NCBI GenBank assembly: GCA_012515255.1
Contig: JAAYYR010000115.1
Location: 1-9,230 of the forward strand
Reading direction: 5' to 3'
Source of the DNA: Clostridia bacterium
GTDB lineage: Bacteria > Bacillota > Dehalobacteriia > UBA4068
Length of the DNA stretch: 9,230 nt
In this document: positions 1 to 6,700 of the stretch, one piece after another
Numbering within the stretch: the stretch's first letter is position 1
Layout of the letters: every line of letters starts with the position of its first letter
Program-made: the position numbers and the translations under genes
Notes under the pieces: model-generated
What the model saw: only the letters and a program-made list of their open reading frames with translations
Database searches by the model: none
Told to the model about the DNA's origin: nothing

Positions 1-35
1 AGGCACAAAGCCCGCCGGGAAAAACGAGGTTAGCC

Positions 36-716
36 ATGGAGCATAGGCAACTGCAAACGCTATTATCCGGCCTTTTCCCGCCCTGGCCGCATTTAAGCGA
101 CCGGGAGCAACAGGAACTGGCGGCGCATAGCCGGCTGATACGCTACAGCGCCGGCTCAAACCTGCATAGCCGCGATCTTGATTGCATCGGCATGCTGCTG
201 ATCATAAGCGGCGAATTACGTATATACCTGCTATCCGAGGAGGGACGGGAGATCACACTTTATCGCCTGCATCAAGGCGAGGCCTGCGTTCTCTCGGCCG
301 CCTGCGTGCTTTCCTCCATCACATTTGAGGTGCATATCGACGCCGAGCAGGCGACGGAAATCATCGCCATCGGCCCCGACGCTTGCGAGCGGCTGATGCA
401 AAGCAATATTTACGCCGAGTGTTTCGCCTATAAGCTGGCCACGGAACGCTTTTCCCAGGTAATGTGGGCCATGCAGCAATTGCTGTTCATCAGCCTTGAC
501 CGCCGCCTGGCGCTTTTTCTGCAACAGGAACTGGCGCGGCGCAACGACAAAAGCCTTAACTATACGCATGAACAGATCGCCCGCTATATTGGCAGCGCCC
601 GGGAGACCATATCGCGTATGCTTAAATATTTCGTCGAGGAAGGCATTGTCGAGCTGTCCCGCGGCGAAATCAGGGTCATTGATGAGGAAAAACTGCGGCA
701 GTTGGCCGAGGGCTAA
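36..716 (+). CDS. Crp/Fnr family transcriptional regulator
   Basis: A 226-residue DNA-binding regulator of the Crp/Fnr superfamily. The N-terminal half (about residues 15-130) is a cyclic-nucleotide-binding-type beta barrel, including the stretch EEGREITLYRLHQGEACVLS. The C-terminal part is a winged helix with the recognition region THEQIARYIGSARETISRML at about 177-196, followed by a wing (EGIVELSRGEIRV). The N-terminal cysteine cluster of true FNR is absent. Cysteines do occur in the barrel at 50, 84 and 90, so redox sensing is possible but unproven. The start is supported by GAGG at 26-29, six bases before the ATG. The gene runs convergently into a thioredoxin gene 21 bases downstream, a neighbour I associate with this Crp/Fnr subgroup in anaerobic Bacillota. 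A plausible target is the dyad at the thioredoxin promoter. The family call is firm; the effector is unknown. Its own promoter lies mostly outside the window. Confidence 0.93.
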   Translation: MEHRQLQTLLSGLFPPWPHLSDREQQELAAHSRLIRYSAGSNLHSRDLDCIGMLLIISGELRIYLLSEEGREITLYRLHQGEACVLSAACVLSSITFEVHIDAEQATEIIAIGPDACERLMQSNIYAECFAYKLATERFSQVMWAMQQLLFISLDRRLALFLQQELARRNDKSLNYTHEQIARYIGSARETISRMLKYFVEEGIVELSRGEIRVIDEEKLRQLAEG

Positions 717-737
717 GCCTGCCGCAGCATCCCAAGG

Positions 738-1055
738 TTATTGAACGCTGTTGAGCAGTTCCATGATGCCGTCGCGGTTCCGCATGCCGACTACGGTCTG
801 CAGCGGCTGGCCGTCTTTGATTAGCACCAGCGTAGGAATGCTCATGACGCGGAATTGACGCGCCAGCTCCATTTGCTCATCGACATTGATCTTGCCGAAT
901 TTCGCCGCGTCCACTTCTTCCGCGGCAGCGGCAAATGTGGGGCCAAAGGCCTGGCAAGGGCCGCACCAGGGAGCCCAGAAATCCAGCAGCACTGGTTTTT
1001 CCGATTGCAATACTTCCTGCTCGAAATTATCCTTGGTAATCGTCAACACTGACAT
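738..1055 (-). CDS. trxA: Thioredoxin
   Basis: A 105-residue cytoplasmic thioredoxin, the normal length for the family. It reduces disulfides in client proteins using electrons from thioredoxin reductase, which is not in the window. The redox motif WCGPC lies at residues 30-34, preceded by the usual FWAP. The conserved cis-proline is in SIPT (Pro74), and the buried Asp is at residue 25 (LLDFWAP). There is no signal peptide. The start is fixed by AAAGGAGA (1062-1069 on the plus strand, read in reverse), six bases before the ATG. It has its own promoter and a possible activator site upstream. It converges on the Crp/Fnr gene with 21 bases between stop codons and no visible terminator, so the two transcripts may overlap at their 3' ends. 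A functional link to the MsrAB enzyme at 6701-7675, which normally needs a thioredoxin-type reductant, is inferred. Confidence 0.96.
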   Translation of the reverse strand: MSVLTITKDNFEQEVLQSEKPVLLDFWAPWCGPCQAFGPTFAAAAEEVDAAKFGKINVDEQMELARQFRVMSIPTLVLIKDGQPLQTVVGMRNRDGIMELLNSVQ

Positions 1056-1099
1056 ATGATCTCTCCTTTATTCATTAGCGCTTCTTGGCTGATGATTTT

Positions 1100-1128
1100 A
1101 TTATAGCCAATTTTGCCCCATTTTCTGT
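1100..1128 (-). promoter_or_regulatory. Thioredoxin gene promoter
   Basis: On the minus strand there is a perfect TATAAT -10 (plus-strand 1100-1105). Seventeen bases upstream is ACAGAA (1123-1128), a poor match to TTGACA. A good -10 with a weak -35 is typical of activator-dependent promoters, and a dyad sits directly over and upstream of the -35 position. The start codon is about 45 bases downstream of the -10. Assigned from sequence only. Confidence 0.6.
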
Positions 1129-1139
1129 GATCAAGTCAC
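1127..1139 (-). promoter_or_regulatory. Candidate Crp/Fnr-type operator at the thioredoxin promoter
   Basis: GTGACTTGATCAC on the minus strand is a dyad with 4-bp arms GTGA and TCAC around a 5-bp centre, resembling Crp/Fnr-family sites built on TGTGA or TTGAT half-sites. If the -10 is at 1100-1105, the dyad centre falls near -40, the class II activator position. The core TGACTTGATC recurs at the DUF5714 promoter (8637-8646). The spacer is one base shorter than the classic Crp N6, and binding is inferred. Confidence 0.45.
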
Positions 1140-1150
1140 GAGAAACGCCG

Positions 1151-1180
1151 GCCGCGGGAAAAATCGCGGCTTTTATTTAT
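1151..1180 (+). terminator. GC-rich hairpin with plus-strand T-rich tail
   Basis: GCCGCG (1151-1156) pairs with CGCGGC (1165-1170) around an 8-base loop and is followed on the plus strand by TTTTATTTAT. This has the form of an intrinsic terminator reading rightwards, yet no plus-strand gene precedes it: the nearby thioredoxin and DUF4153 genes are both on the minus strand. On the minus strand the stem has no U-tract, so it is a poor terminator for DUF4153. It may block antisense transcription into DUF4153. Confidence 0.4.
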
Positions 1181-1195
1181 GGCCGGCAATGATGA

Positions 1196-3046
1196 CTAAA
1201 GGTTTTCCCGCAGATAAATTGTGCGCAATTCCAGCCAATAACTGCTGCTGTCCCCGGGCAAAATACGCTCGACGCCAACGCCGCCGAAGACCAGCAAGGC
1301 CTTGATCTGCGGCGTTTCTATCGTATAGCTCATATCCGCGAGCGTGGGCTGGTAATTGCTATTAGCGGCCGGCGGATAGCGGGTCGCCAGCGCGGCGATA
1401 TAGTCGTCGAAATCCGTATCGACAATCGTTTCGCCATTAAGAGTGATCAGCAATTGCGGCGAGGTGCTATTATCTTTGTACGGATTGGCCCAGGTGATCT
1501 GATACTCTCCCCGCTCTCCTGCGACCAGGCTGACTGAGTCGATGCCGTCCCCGGGATATACGGCCCAGCCGTAGCCGTCGATCTCCATTGTAGCCATTGG
1601 CAGCCGCAAATAAGTGCTCAGGTACTGCCTGTCCCCCGCATCCTCTCTGTGCGGCCAGGTCTGGGCAAAGCCTAGCCTCAGCTCAAAAACATCGCTTTGA
1701 TTGAGATCAGCGTCAAACCAGGAAGGCAGCTTGGCCTGCCGCTGATTGGCTAGATAAGATATTGCGCCGGTAATGCGCTCCCGTACGGCGCGCTGCGGTT
1801 CTTCGACTGCCGCAACCAAAGCGCCGTCCTCGAGCATATTCTCCGCGAGCAGCAGTTTTTCCAGGCGGTTAACCTGCAGATGCACCGGCAGATCCTGAAC
1901 ATTGACCGCCGGCAGCACGGCAAAGACGGCTATGGCGGCCAATAAAGCCAAAATCGCGGCATGCGCTTTGGCCTGGCGCAGCAGCAGCCACAGACAAGCG
2001 GCGGCGGCAAACAACCCGAGCAGCACATACAGATAAGACGTCGCGGTCAGGCCGCCGGCGTTTAGCTCCACGATCAAGGCCCAGGCCTCAAAGGCCAGCA
2101 CCACCAGGGCCGCATAGGGGAAAAGCCTGCGGTACCACAGCGCCCAGGCGGAAGCATGATGCGTCAGCAGTATATGCAGCCAGATACCAAGCAGCGTATA
2201 AGAAGCGGAGATCGCCGCAATCTGCTCAAAAGCCGCGCCCAGGCCGGAAATCATCGTCTTAAATGCCCATAGCAGCAGCACCAGGGTCAGGGCCAAAGCC
2301 AGCGGCACGAGAATATAGTCAAGCAGTATCTCCACAAAACGCGGCTGTTGCTGCGTCTTTTCCCGGCGTTCCTTATCATGCCCGGGGCGGAAATCCGGAA
2401 AATAGCCGACAAATACAGTGAAAGCGAACACCCCGGCGAGCGTTGCGATATACTGATAAACCTTAAAGCTCATCTCCGGATAAATCAAAACCGCCACAGC
2501 GCCCGCGACCCCGGCTGCTCCGGCCCAAGCTACCCCGCCATAGAGCAAAGCGATTAGCAGCGATTTATGCGTCATGAAGAAAGAGCGGGCGCAATCCGAT
2601 TGTACGGGCGGATAGGCGGCCAGCCAGATGAAAGCGATCAGGCTGACAAGTAAAGCCACTGCCATACGCCCGGCGGCCAGATCGCTAAGCAGCGGATAAT
2701 CAGACCAGCCCGGCTGATAGCCGCCGCTAAAATATAGCAGGATAAAAGCGATGACAGCCGCCAGAGCGGCCAACAGATTAGCCGCTAATTCAGCCCTGGG
2801 GCGCGAGGACAGGCGGCTGCGCGCGGCGGTCACCATAGCCAGACCGAGCAAAGAGGCCAAAGCAAAAGACCACATCAGACAGGTGAAAAGCAAATCATAA
2901 GGCAGTTGCGCCTCATAATCAAGATGGATGCGCAGCAATGCTGTCAGCGCAAAAAGCAAAGCGCCCGCCATAGTGACGGGATAATGCAAAAAAGACTGCC
3001 CCGCACCACGGAAAACCCGGGCCACGGAAAGGCCAAAAGCGCTCAT
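1196..3046 (-). CDS. DUF4153 family polytopic membrane protein
   Basis: A 616-residue integral membrane protein of unknown function, which I assign to DUF4153. The first ~380 residues hold about eleven hydrophobic helices. One example is ALLFALTALLRIHL near the N-terminus; the last, AAILALLAAIAVFAVLPAV, is near 375. A charged loop (DFRPGHDKERREKTQQQ) lies in the middle. A soluble C-terminal region of about 230 residues begins with the family-typical stretch LPVHLQVNRLEKLLLAENML and carries no catalytic motif I recognise. The chosen ATG has AGGAGG seven bases upstream; an in-frame TTG two codons earlier (3052) overlaps that spacing and is less likely. The gene stands alone: its start is 232 bases from the end of the transporter gene, which has its own terminator, and 140 bases separate its stop from the thioredoxin start. 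DUF4153 proteins are often suspected envelope proteins, but nothing here shows a substrate. Confidence 0.8.
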   Translation of the reverse strand: MSAFGLSVARVFRGAGQSFLHYPVTMAGALLFALTALLRIHLDYEAQLPYDLLFTCLMWSFALASLLGLAMVTAARSRLSSRPRAELAANLLAALAAVIAFILLYFSGGYQPGWSDYPLLSDLAAGRMAVALLVSLIAFIWLAAYPPVQSDCARSFFMTHKSLLIALLYGGVAWAGAAGVAGAVAVLIYPEMSFKVYQYIATLAGVFAFTVFVGYFPDFRPGHDKERREKTQQQPRFVEILLDYILVPLALALTLVLLLWAFKTMISGLGAAFEQIAAISASYTLLGIWLHILLTHHASAWALWYRRLFPYAALVVLAFEAWALIVELNAGGLTATSYLYVLLGLFAAAACLWLLLRQAKAHAAILALLAAIAVFAVLPAVNVQDLPVHLQVNRLEKLLLAENMLEDGALVAAVEEPQRAVRERITGAISYLANQRQAKLPSWFDADLNQSDVFELRLGFAQTWPHREDAGDRQYLSTYLRLPMATMEIDGYGWAVYPGDGIDSVSLVAGERGEYQITWANPYKDNSTSPQLLITLNGETIVDTDFDDYIAALATRYPPAANSNYQPTLADMSYTIETPQIKALLVFGGVGVERILPGDSSSYWLELRTIYLRENL

Positions 3047-3241
3047 AATCAAGCCTCCTGAGTAAGAATATCATTGCCGGGGCCAAGCGCGCGCCCCGGC
3101 TTTTAATAGCCACAGTTTATCATAAAGTGGTGGAAATCACAAGAAGCTCTCATTTGACAACCCCCTGACCGCGACAAATAGTTGGTGTAATAATCACCTT
3201 TTTAGGACATATTGACAAATCGAATAATCCGCAGTAGAAGC
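3047..3241. other. Intergenic region upstream of DUF4153
   Basis: This holds the leader and presumably the promoter of the minus-strand DUF4153 gene. Its contents are the ribosome site AGGAGG, a GC-rich hairpin (3076-3100), a TATGAT -10-like element without a convincing -35, and a weak imperfect dyad GGTGTAATAATCACC (3184-3198). TTGACA occurs twice on the plus strand (3154-3159 and 3212-3217), but neither has a good -10 at 16-18 bases. I see no open reading frame or RNA gene here. Confidence 0.5.
3076..3104 (+). repeat. Perfect 8-bp GC stem in the DUF4153 leader, with plus-strand T tail
   Basis: GCCGGGGC (3076-3083) and GCCCCGGC (3093-3100) form a perfect stem around a 9-base loop, followed on the plus strand by TTTTAA. 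Read on the minus strand it would be a stable hairpin in the 5' untranslated region of DUF4153, about 30 bases before the start codon. Read on the plus strand it resembles an intrinsic terminator with no gene before it. Either role is possible. Confidence 0.4.
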
Positions 3242-3273
3242 AAAAACACATCGGTCGCCCGCCGATGTGTTTT
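3242..3273 (-). terminator. Rho-independent terminator of the DMT transporter gene
   Basis: A perfect 12-bp stem (AAAACACATCGG at 3243-3254 with CCGATGTGTTTT at 3262-3273) with a 7-base loop, ending in five U residues on the minus-strand transcript. It begins five bases after the transporter stop codon. It should separate the transporter from DUF4153 downstream on the same strand. Confidence 0.85.
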
Positions 3274-3278
3274 CCTGA

Positions 3279-4130
3279 TCAGATATTGAGGCAAATCAGC
3301 GCCAGGCAGATCAGCCCCATGCTCAGGTACTGCCGCCGTGTCAGCCTTTCCCCAAATAGCAGCAAGCCCAGCATGCTGATTAATAAAATCACGCCCACGC
3401 TATAGACTGGGAAAACCACATAAGCGGGCAAATGCATCAGGGACTGCAGCAGAAAAAAGGCGGCCAATTGATTAGGGATGCCGATCAAAGCGCCAAAGAG
3501 CAGATCGCGCCGGTTGATGCCGCCGCCTTTGGCCAGCCATACTCCGATGCTGAGCAAAAAAGCGGTGATAAAAATAATAAGCAGAAAAAAATTATCAAGA
3601 CCCGGATCGCCAAAGGTCTCAAAAATCTTCATATTGAAATCGCCGACGCCGCCGGCCAGCAAGACCAGCAGCAGCCATGGATCGAAGCGGCTGATCCGCT
3701 TTTGTCCGCCCTGGCCGCGCCGCGGCAGATTGAATAAGACCACAGCCAGCGGCGCTAAGACAATGCCGACGATATGGGGCAGGTCCGGCTGCTCGGAAAA
3801 AAAAATGATCGACCCCAAGGTGGGGATAAGGATGCCCAGTTTGGTAAATGTTACGGGCAGGGCGGCGCCGTTACGGCTTACCGAGAACTGGAATAATAAA
3901 AGCCACATGATAAAAATAACGCCGTTCCCAAAACCAAGCCCAATGGATAGCTGCCAGCCACTTTTAATATCCGCCGTTGTAAGGCTGCCCAGCATCAAAA
4001 AACAAAGCAAAGCGGCGATAAAATAATTGCACATGGTCACGGCGAAACGGTTATGGAGATTTTTCTCTGAATAGCGCACTGCCACAGCCTGCAGGCAATT
4101 ACAGAACACCGCCAAGATCAGATACAGCAT
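3279..4130 (-). CDS. DMT superfamily (EamA-like) transporter
   Basis: A 283-residue, very hydrophobic protein with about ten predicted membrane helices, the usual size and topology of drug/metabolite transporter superfamily permeases. The first helix is MLYLILAVFCNCLQAVAVRY. A basic loop near the middle (PRRGQGGQKR) separates the two five-helix halves. The C-terminal half has the typical pattern LPAYVVFPVYSVGVILLISM followed by LLFGERLTRRQYLSMGLI, the short 'GE-L--RQ--G' loop seen in EamA repeats. Substrate cannot be read from sequence; family members move amino acids, metabolites or drugs. The ATG has a GGGGGAT ribosome site four bases upstream. The gene is monocistronic, with its own promoter (4179-4207) and terminator (3242-3273), and is divergent from the AmmeMemoRadiSam operon across a 198-base region. 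Confidence 0.85.
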   Translation of the reverse strand: MLYLILAVFCNCLQAVAVRYSEKNLHNRFAVTMCNYFIAALLCFLMLGSLTTADIKSGWQLSIGLGFGNGVIFIMWLLLFQFSVSRNGAALPVTFTKLGILIPTLGSIIFFSEQPDLPHIVGIVLAPLAVVLFNLPRRGQGGQKRISRFDPWLLLVLLAGGVGDFNMKIFETFGDPGLDNFFLLIIFITAFLLSIGVWLAKGGGINRRDLLFGALIGIPNQLAAFFLLQSLMHLPAYVVFPVYSVGVILLISMLGLLLFGERLTRRQYLSMGLICLALICLNI

Positions 4131-4178
4131 ATATCCCCCAAACCATAAAAATATGCGCAGCCGCGCTTAAACAATTTC

Positions 4179-4207
4179 ATTCTAAGCGGCGGCGGCGTCA
4201 AAGTCAA
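4179..4207 (-). promoter_or_regulatory. Sigma-A-type promoter of the DMT transporter gene
   Basis: On the minus strand, TTGACT (4202-4207) and TAGAAT (4179-4184) are separated by exactly 17 bases, each one mismatch from consensus. The start codon is about 48 bases past the -10. A TATAAT further upstream (minus strand, near 4215-4220) lacks a -35 and is not preferred. Confidence 0.7.
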
Positions 4208-4226
4208 ACCTTATTATAATATATCA

Positions 4227-4266
4227 GCCAATTGGCCGACGCGAAAAATTTCCCCTGATTTTTTGC
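4227..4266. repeat. Two dyads in the divergent promoter region
   Basis: GCCAATTGGC (4227-4236) is a perfect 10-bp palindrome. Next to it, GCGAAAAAT (4241-4249) pairs with ATTTTTTGC (4258-4266) as a 9-bp stem with one G-U pair and an 8-base loop. They lie between the minus-strand -35 of the transporter gene and the candidate plus-strand promoter of the radical SAM gene, so they could be operators for either side. No known regulator motif was recognised. Confidence 0.35.
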
Positions 4267-4292
4267 GCAAAGGGAGGCAAACATGGTAAAAT
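4263..4292 (+). promoter_or_regulatory. Candidate promoter of the AmmeMemoRadiSam-msrAB operon
   Basis: TTGCGC (4263-4268), an 18-base spacer, then TAAAAT (4287-4292) with an extended -10 TG one base before it (ATGGTAAAAT). The predicted start would be near 4299, about 30 bases before the first gene. The match is moderate and other AT-rich choices exist nearby, such as a TATAAT at 4215-4220 with no -35. Confidence 0.45.
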
Positions 4293-4328
4293 ATATGTAA
4301 TAAAATTCATGGCTCGGGGAGGATAATT

Positions 4329-5201
4329 ATGCGGGAAGTCGCCCCTTATAAGAAATATGGCAATGGCATGGTCAGCTGCGCGGTTTGCCCGCATCGCTGC
4401 CGTATCAGCGAAGGCAGGCGGGGCCGCTGCTTCCTGCGCGAGAATCAGGGCGGCCGCTTGCTCGCTCTAAATTACGGCTATACCGTGGCCTCGGCCGTCG
4501 ACCCCATCGAAAAAAAGCCGCTATACCATTTCCTCCCGGGCAGCCTTGTCTATTCCTTTGCCGCCGCCGGCTGCAATATGCATTGCCCGTGGTGCCAGAA
4601 CTGGCAGGTCTCGCAAATACCCCGCATCGGCGGCGATAGCTTCGGCAGCCCGGCCAGTCCGGCGGAGCATGTGCGGCTGGCCCGGGCAGCGCAGGCCCCG
4701 TCCATTGCCTATACCTACGGGGAGCCAACTATGTTTATCGAATACGCCCTGGATACGATGAAGCTGGCGCATGAAGCCGGATTAAAAAATATCTGGGTTA
4801 GCAATGGCTATATCACAATGGAAGCGCTGGAGCTGATATTGCCCTATCTTGACGCCGCCAATATCGACCTCAAGGGCCCTGACGACGCTGTTTACGCCCG
4901 CTATTGCGGCGCGCAGGCCGAGCCGGTACTCGCCGCTCTGCGGCGCCTGTGCCAGACCGACGTGCATCTGGAGCTGACGACCCTGATCGTTCCCGGCGTC
5001 AATGACGCGCCACAGGCCCTTACCGCCATGGCCGAAATAATCGCGGGCGATCTGGGACCGGATATCCCCTGGCATATCTCACGCTTTTTCCCCGCCTGGC
5101 GCATGAGCGATGAAAAACCGACCAGCGTCTCTACCCTGGAGCTGGCTCGAAATCTGGGCCATGCGGCAGGGCTGCACAATATTTATCTTGGTAATGTCTG
5201 A
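4329..5201 (+). CDS. amrS: AmmeMemoRadiSam system radical SAM enzyme
   Basis: A 290-residue radical S-adenosylmethionine protein of the AmmeMemoRadiSam type, related to pyruvate formate-lyase activase. The 4Fe-4S motif is CNMHCPWC (Cys82, Cys86, Cys89), followed by QNWQVSQ. An N-terminal cysteine-rich leader, C17-AVC-PHRC24 then GRC34, is characteristic of this family. The SAM-binding GEP motif is at 131-133 (AYTYGEPTMFIEY). The substrate is unknown for the family. The ribosome site GGGGAGG ends six bases before the ATG. The protein stops at IYLGNV, where I expect family members to continue for about 40-50 residues with a C-terminal CxxC...CxxC zinc-ribbon-like segment, so this copy looks short. 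It is followed 78 bases later by the fused AmrB-AmrA partner, which strongly supports the assignment. Confidence 0.92.
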   Translation: MREVAPYKKYGNGMVSCAVCPHRCRISEGRRGRCFLRENQGGRLLALNYGYTVASAVDPIEKKPLYHFLPGSLVYSFAAAGCNMHCPWCQNWQVSQIPRIGGDSFGSPASPAEHVRLARAAQAPSIAYTYGEPTMFIEYALDTMKLAHEAGLKNIWVSNGYITMEALELILPYLDAANIDLKGPDDAVYARYCGAQAEPVLAALRRLCQTDVHLELTTLIVPGVNDAPQALTAMAEIIAGDLGPDIPWHISRFFPAWRMSDEKPTSVSTLELARNLGHAAGLHNIYLGNV

Positions 5202-5218
5202 GTCAACTGAACAGACTC
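5196..5218 (+). repeat. Small inverted repeats at the end of the radical SAM gene
   Basis: Two alternative short stems overlap here: GTCTG (5196-5200) with CAGAC (5212-5216), and GAGTC (5200-5204) with GACTC (5214-5218). There is no T-tract, so this is not a terminator. It lies at the stop codon, in the 78-base gap before the AmrB-AmrA gene, and could affect mRNA processing. It may also be chance. Confidence 0.25.
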
Positions 5219-5279
5219 CGGCGTCCGCTCACTTTTGCGGGACAGGCCGCCGGGGCAATCGCCCAAAGGAGTGATGATT

Positions 5280-6665
5280 ATGCCGCTGCTTGGAGCTTTT
5301 ATCGTGCCGCATCCACCCCTGATCGTGCCGGAGGTGGGGCGAGGGCGGGAGAAAGATATATACCGCACCCGCGCCGCCTACGAAGAAGTGGCGCGGAGGA
5401 TTGCCGCGCTCCGGCCGCAAACCATCATCATCCCCACCCCGCATTCCATCCTCTATGCAGACTACCTGCATATCTCGCCGGGCAGCCATGCAGCAGGCTC
5501 GCTGCGTGATTTCGGCGCGGGCAAAATAAACTTTTGCCCTGATTATGATGACGAGCTGGCGCGGCGGCTGGCTGCCATCGCGGAGGCCAAGGGTATCCCA
5601 GCCGGGCTGCTGGGCGAAAGACAGCCGGAACTGGATCATGGAGTGATGGTGCCGCTGTATTTTATCAATGAGCAATACCGCGATTACCGTCTGATGCGCA
5701 TCGGCCTTTCCGGCCTTTCGCCGCTCAGCCATTATCGCTTCGGCAAATGCATCGCCCAGGCGGTGGAGCAAAGCGGCCGCCGGGTGGTGCTGGTGGCAAG
5801 CGGCGATCTTTCGCATAAGCTAAGGCCGGACGGCCCCTATGGCTATGCCGAACAAGGCCCGCAATTCGACCAAGAGGTGACAGAGGCGATGGCGGCGGGC
5901 GATTTTCTGCGCTTCCTTACTTTCCGCGAAGAATTCTGCGAAGCCGCCGCTGAATGTGGCCTGCGCTCCTTTATTATCATGGCCGGAGCCTTGGACGGGC
6001 GCGCCGTCCGTTCCGAACTGCTCTCCTATGAGGGTATTACCGGCGTCGGTTATGCAGTGGCCGCTTTTACCCCCGGCGAAGCTGATGAATCGCGGCGCTT
6101 CGACCTGATCTTTGAGCAGCAGGAGGATTTGCGGCTGCAAGCGATCCGGGGACAAGAGGATCCCTGGGTGCGCCTGGCGCGGCAAGCTTTAGAATACTAT
6201 CTCTCGCATGGCAACCTGCTGCCGCGCCCTAAAGACCTGCCGGATGAGCTGACGCAAGAGAAAGCCGGGGTCTTTGTTTCCCTCAAGCTTGAGGGCAGGC
6301 TGCGCGGCTGCATCGGCACTATTTCCCCTGCCACCGCCAGCGTAGCGGATGAGATCATCCAAAACGCCGTCAGCGCCGCAACCGCCGACCCGCGCTTCGA
6401 GCGTGTTGATCTTGCCGAGCTGCCGCGTATCACTCTCAGCGTCGATGTGCTGGGGCCGGCCGAGCCGATCGATTCACCGCGGCAGCTCGACCCCAAGCGC
6501 TACGGAGTGATCGTCAGCTGCGGCGGGCGGCGCGGCCTGCTGCTGCCGCATCTGGAGGGTGTGGATACGGCTGAGCAGCAAATCGATATCGCGCTGAAAA
6601 AAGCGGGCCTGGGCCGGCGGGATCAATATAAGCTGGAGCGCTTCGAGGTAGTGCGGCATTATTAG
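5280..6665 (+). CDS. Fused AmmeMemoRadiSam proteins B and A (MEMO/LigB-like + AMMECR1)
   Basis: A 461-residue two-domain protein. Residues 1-265 are a MEMO/AmrB domain with the class III extradiol dioxygenase (LigB) fold. Candidate metal-site positions are His11 (PHPPLIVPEVG), His55 (PTPHS), Asp119-His120 (LDHGVMVPLYF) and the SGDLSH segment at 174-179. Residues 294-461 are an AMMECR1/AmrA domain with the hallmark LRGCIGT at 341-347 and a C-terminal GLLLPHLEGVDT then YKLERFEV. A charged linker (266-293) joins them. Both domains are of unknown biochemical role and are typically encoded with the radical SAM protein, which here is directly upstream. I chose the ATG at 5280 because AAAGGAG (5265-5271) lies eight bases before it; an ATG two codons earlier is only two bases from that site, and a more distant upstream ATG has no ribosome site. 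Cytoplasmic; no signal peptide. Confidence 0.93.
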   Translation: MPLLGAFIVPHPPLIVPEVGRGREKDIYRTRAAYEEVARRIAALRPQTIIIPTPHSILYADYLHISPGSHAAGSLRDFGAGKINFCPDYDDELARRLAAIAEAKGIPAGLLGERQPELDHGVMVPLYFINEQYRDYRLMRIGLSGLSPLSHYRFGKCIAQAVEQSGRRVVLVASGDLSHKLRPDGPYGYAEQGPQFDQEVTEAMAAGDFLRFLTFREEFCEAAAECGLRSFIIMAGALDGRAVRSELLSYEGITGVGYAVAAFTPGEADESRRFDLIFEQQEDLRLQAIRGQEDPWVRLARQALEYYLSHGNLLPRPKDLPDELTQEKAGVFVSLKLEGRLRGCIGTISPATASVADEIIQNAVSAATADPRFERVDLAELPRITLSVDVLGPAEPIDSPRQLDPKRYGVIVSCGGRRGLLLPHLEGVDTAEQQIDIALKKAGLGRRDQYKLERFEVVRHY

Positions 6666-6700
6666 CCGCGCCGCAGATGGACAAAAGGAGTGATGCGCCT

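Noticed and set aside
3154..3182. Plus-strand promoter starting at TTGACA 3154-3159
   Set aside because: No acceptable -10 is found at 16-18 bases (AATAGT at best), and no plus-strand gene follows.
3184..3198. GGTGTAATAATCACC as a firm operator
   Set aside because: Only four base pairs on each arm match and it is about 140 bases from the DUF4153 start, so it is mentioned only as a weak relative of the thioredoxin dyad.
3478..4026. Plus-strand 182-aa open frame inside the transporter gene
   Set aside because: Composition is Lys/Ser/Pro-rich as expected of an antisense shadow, there is no ribosome site, and the minus strand encodes a clear ten-helix permease.
5229..5816. Minus-strand 195-aa open frame over the AmrB domain
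   Set aside because: Antisense shadow of a strongly conserved MEMO/AMMECR1 protein in GC-rich DNA; it has no ribosome site or motif.
6677..6700. Upstream ATG for the MsrAB protein
   Set aside because: It precedes the AAAAGGAG site at 6683-6690, which is correctly spaced for ATG 6701; the added residues are not part of the MsrA fold.
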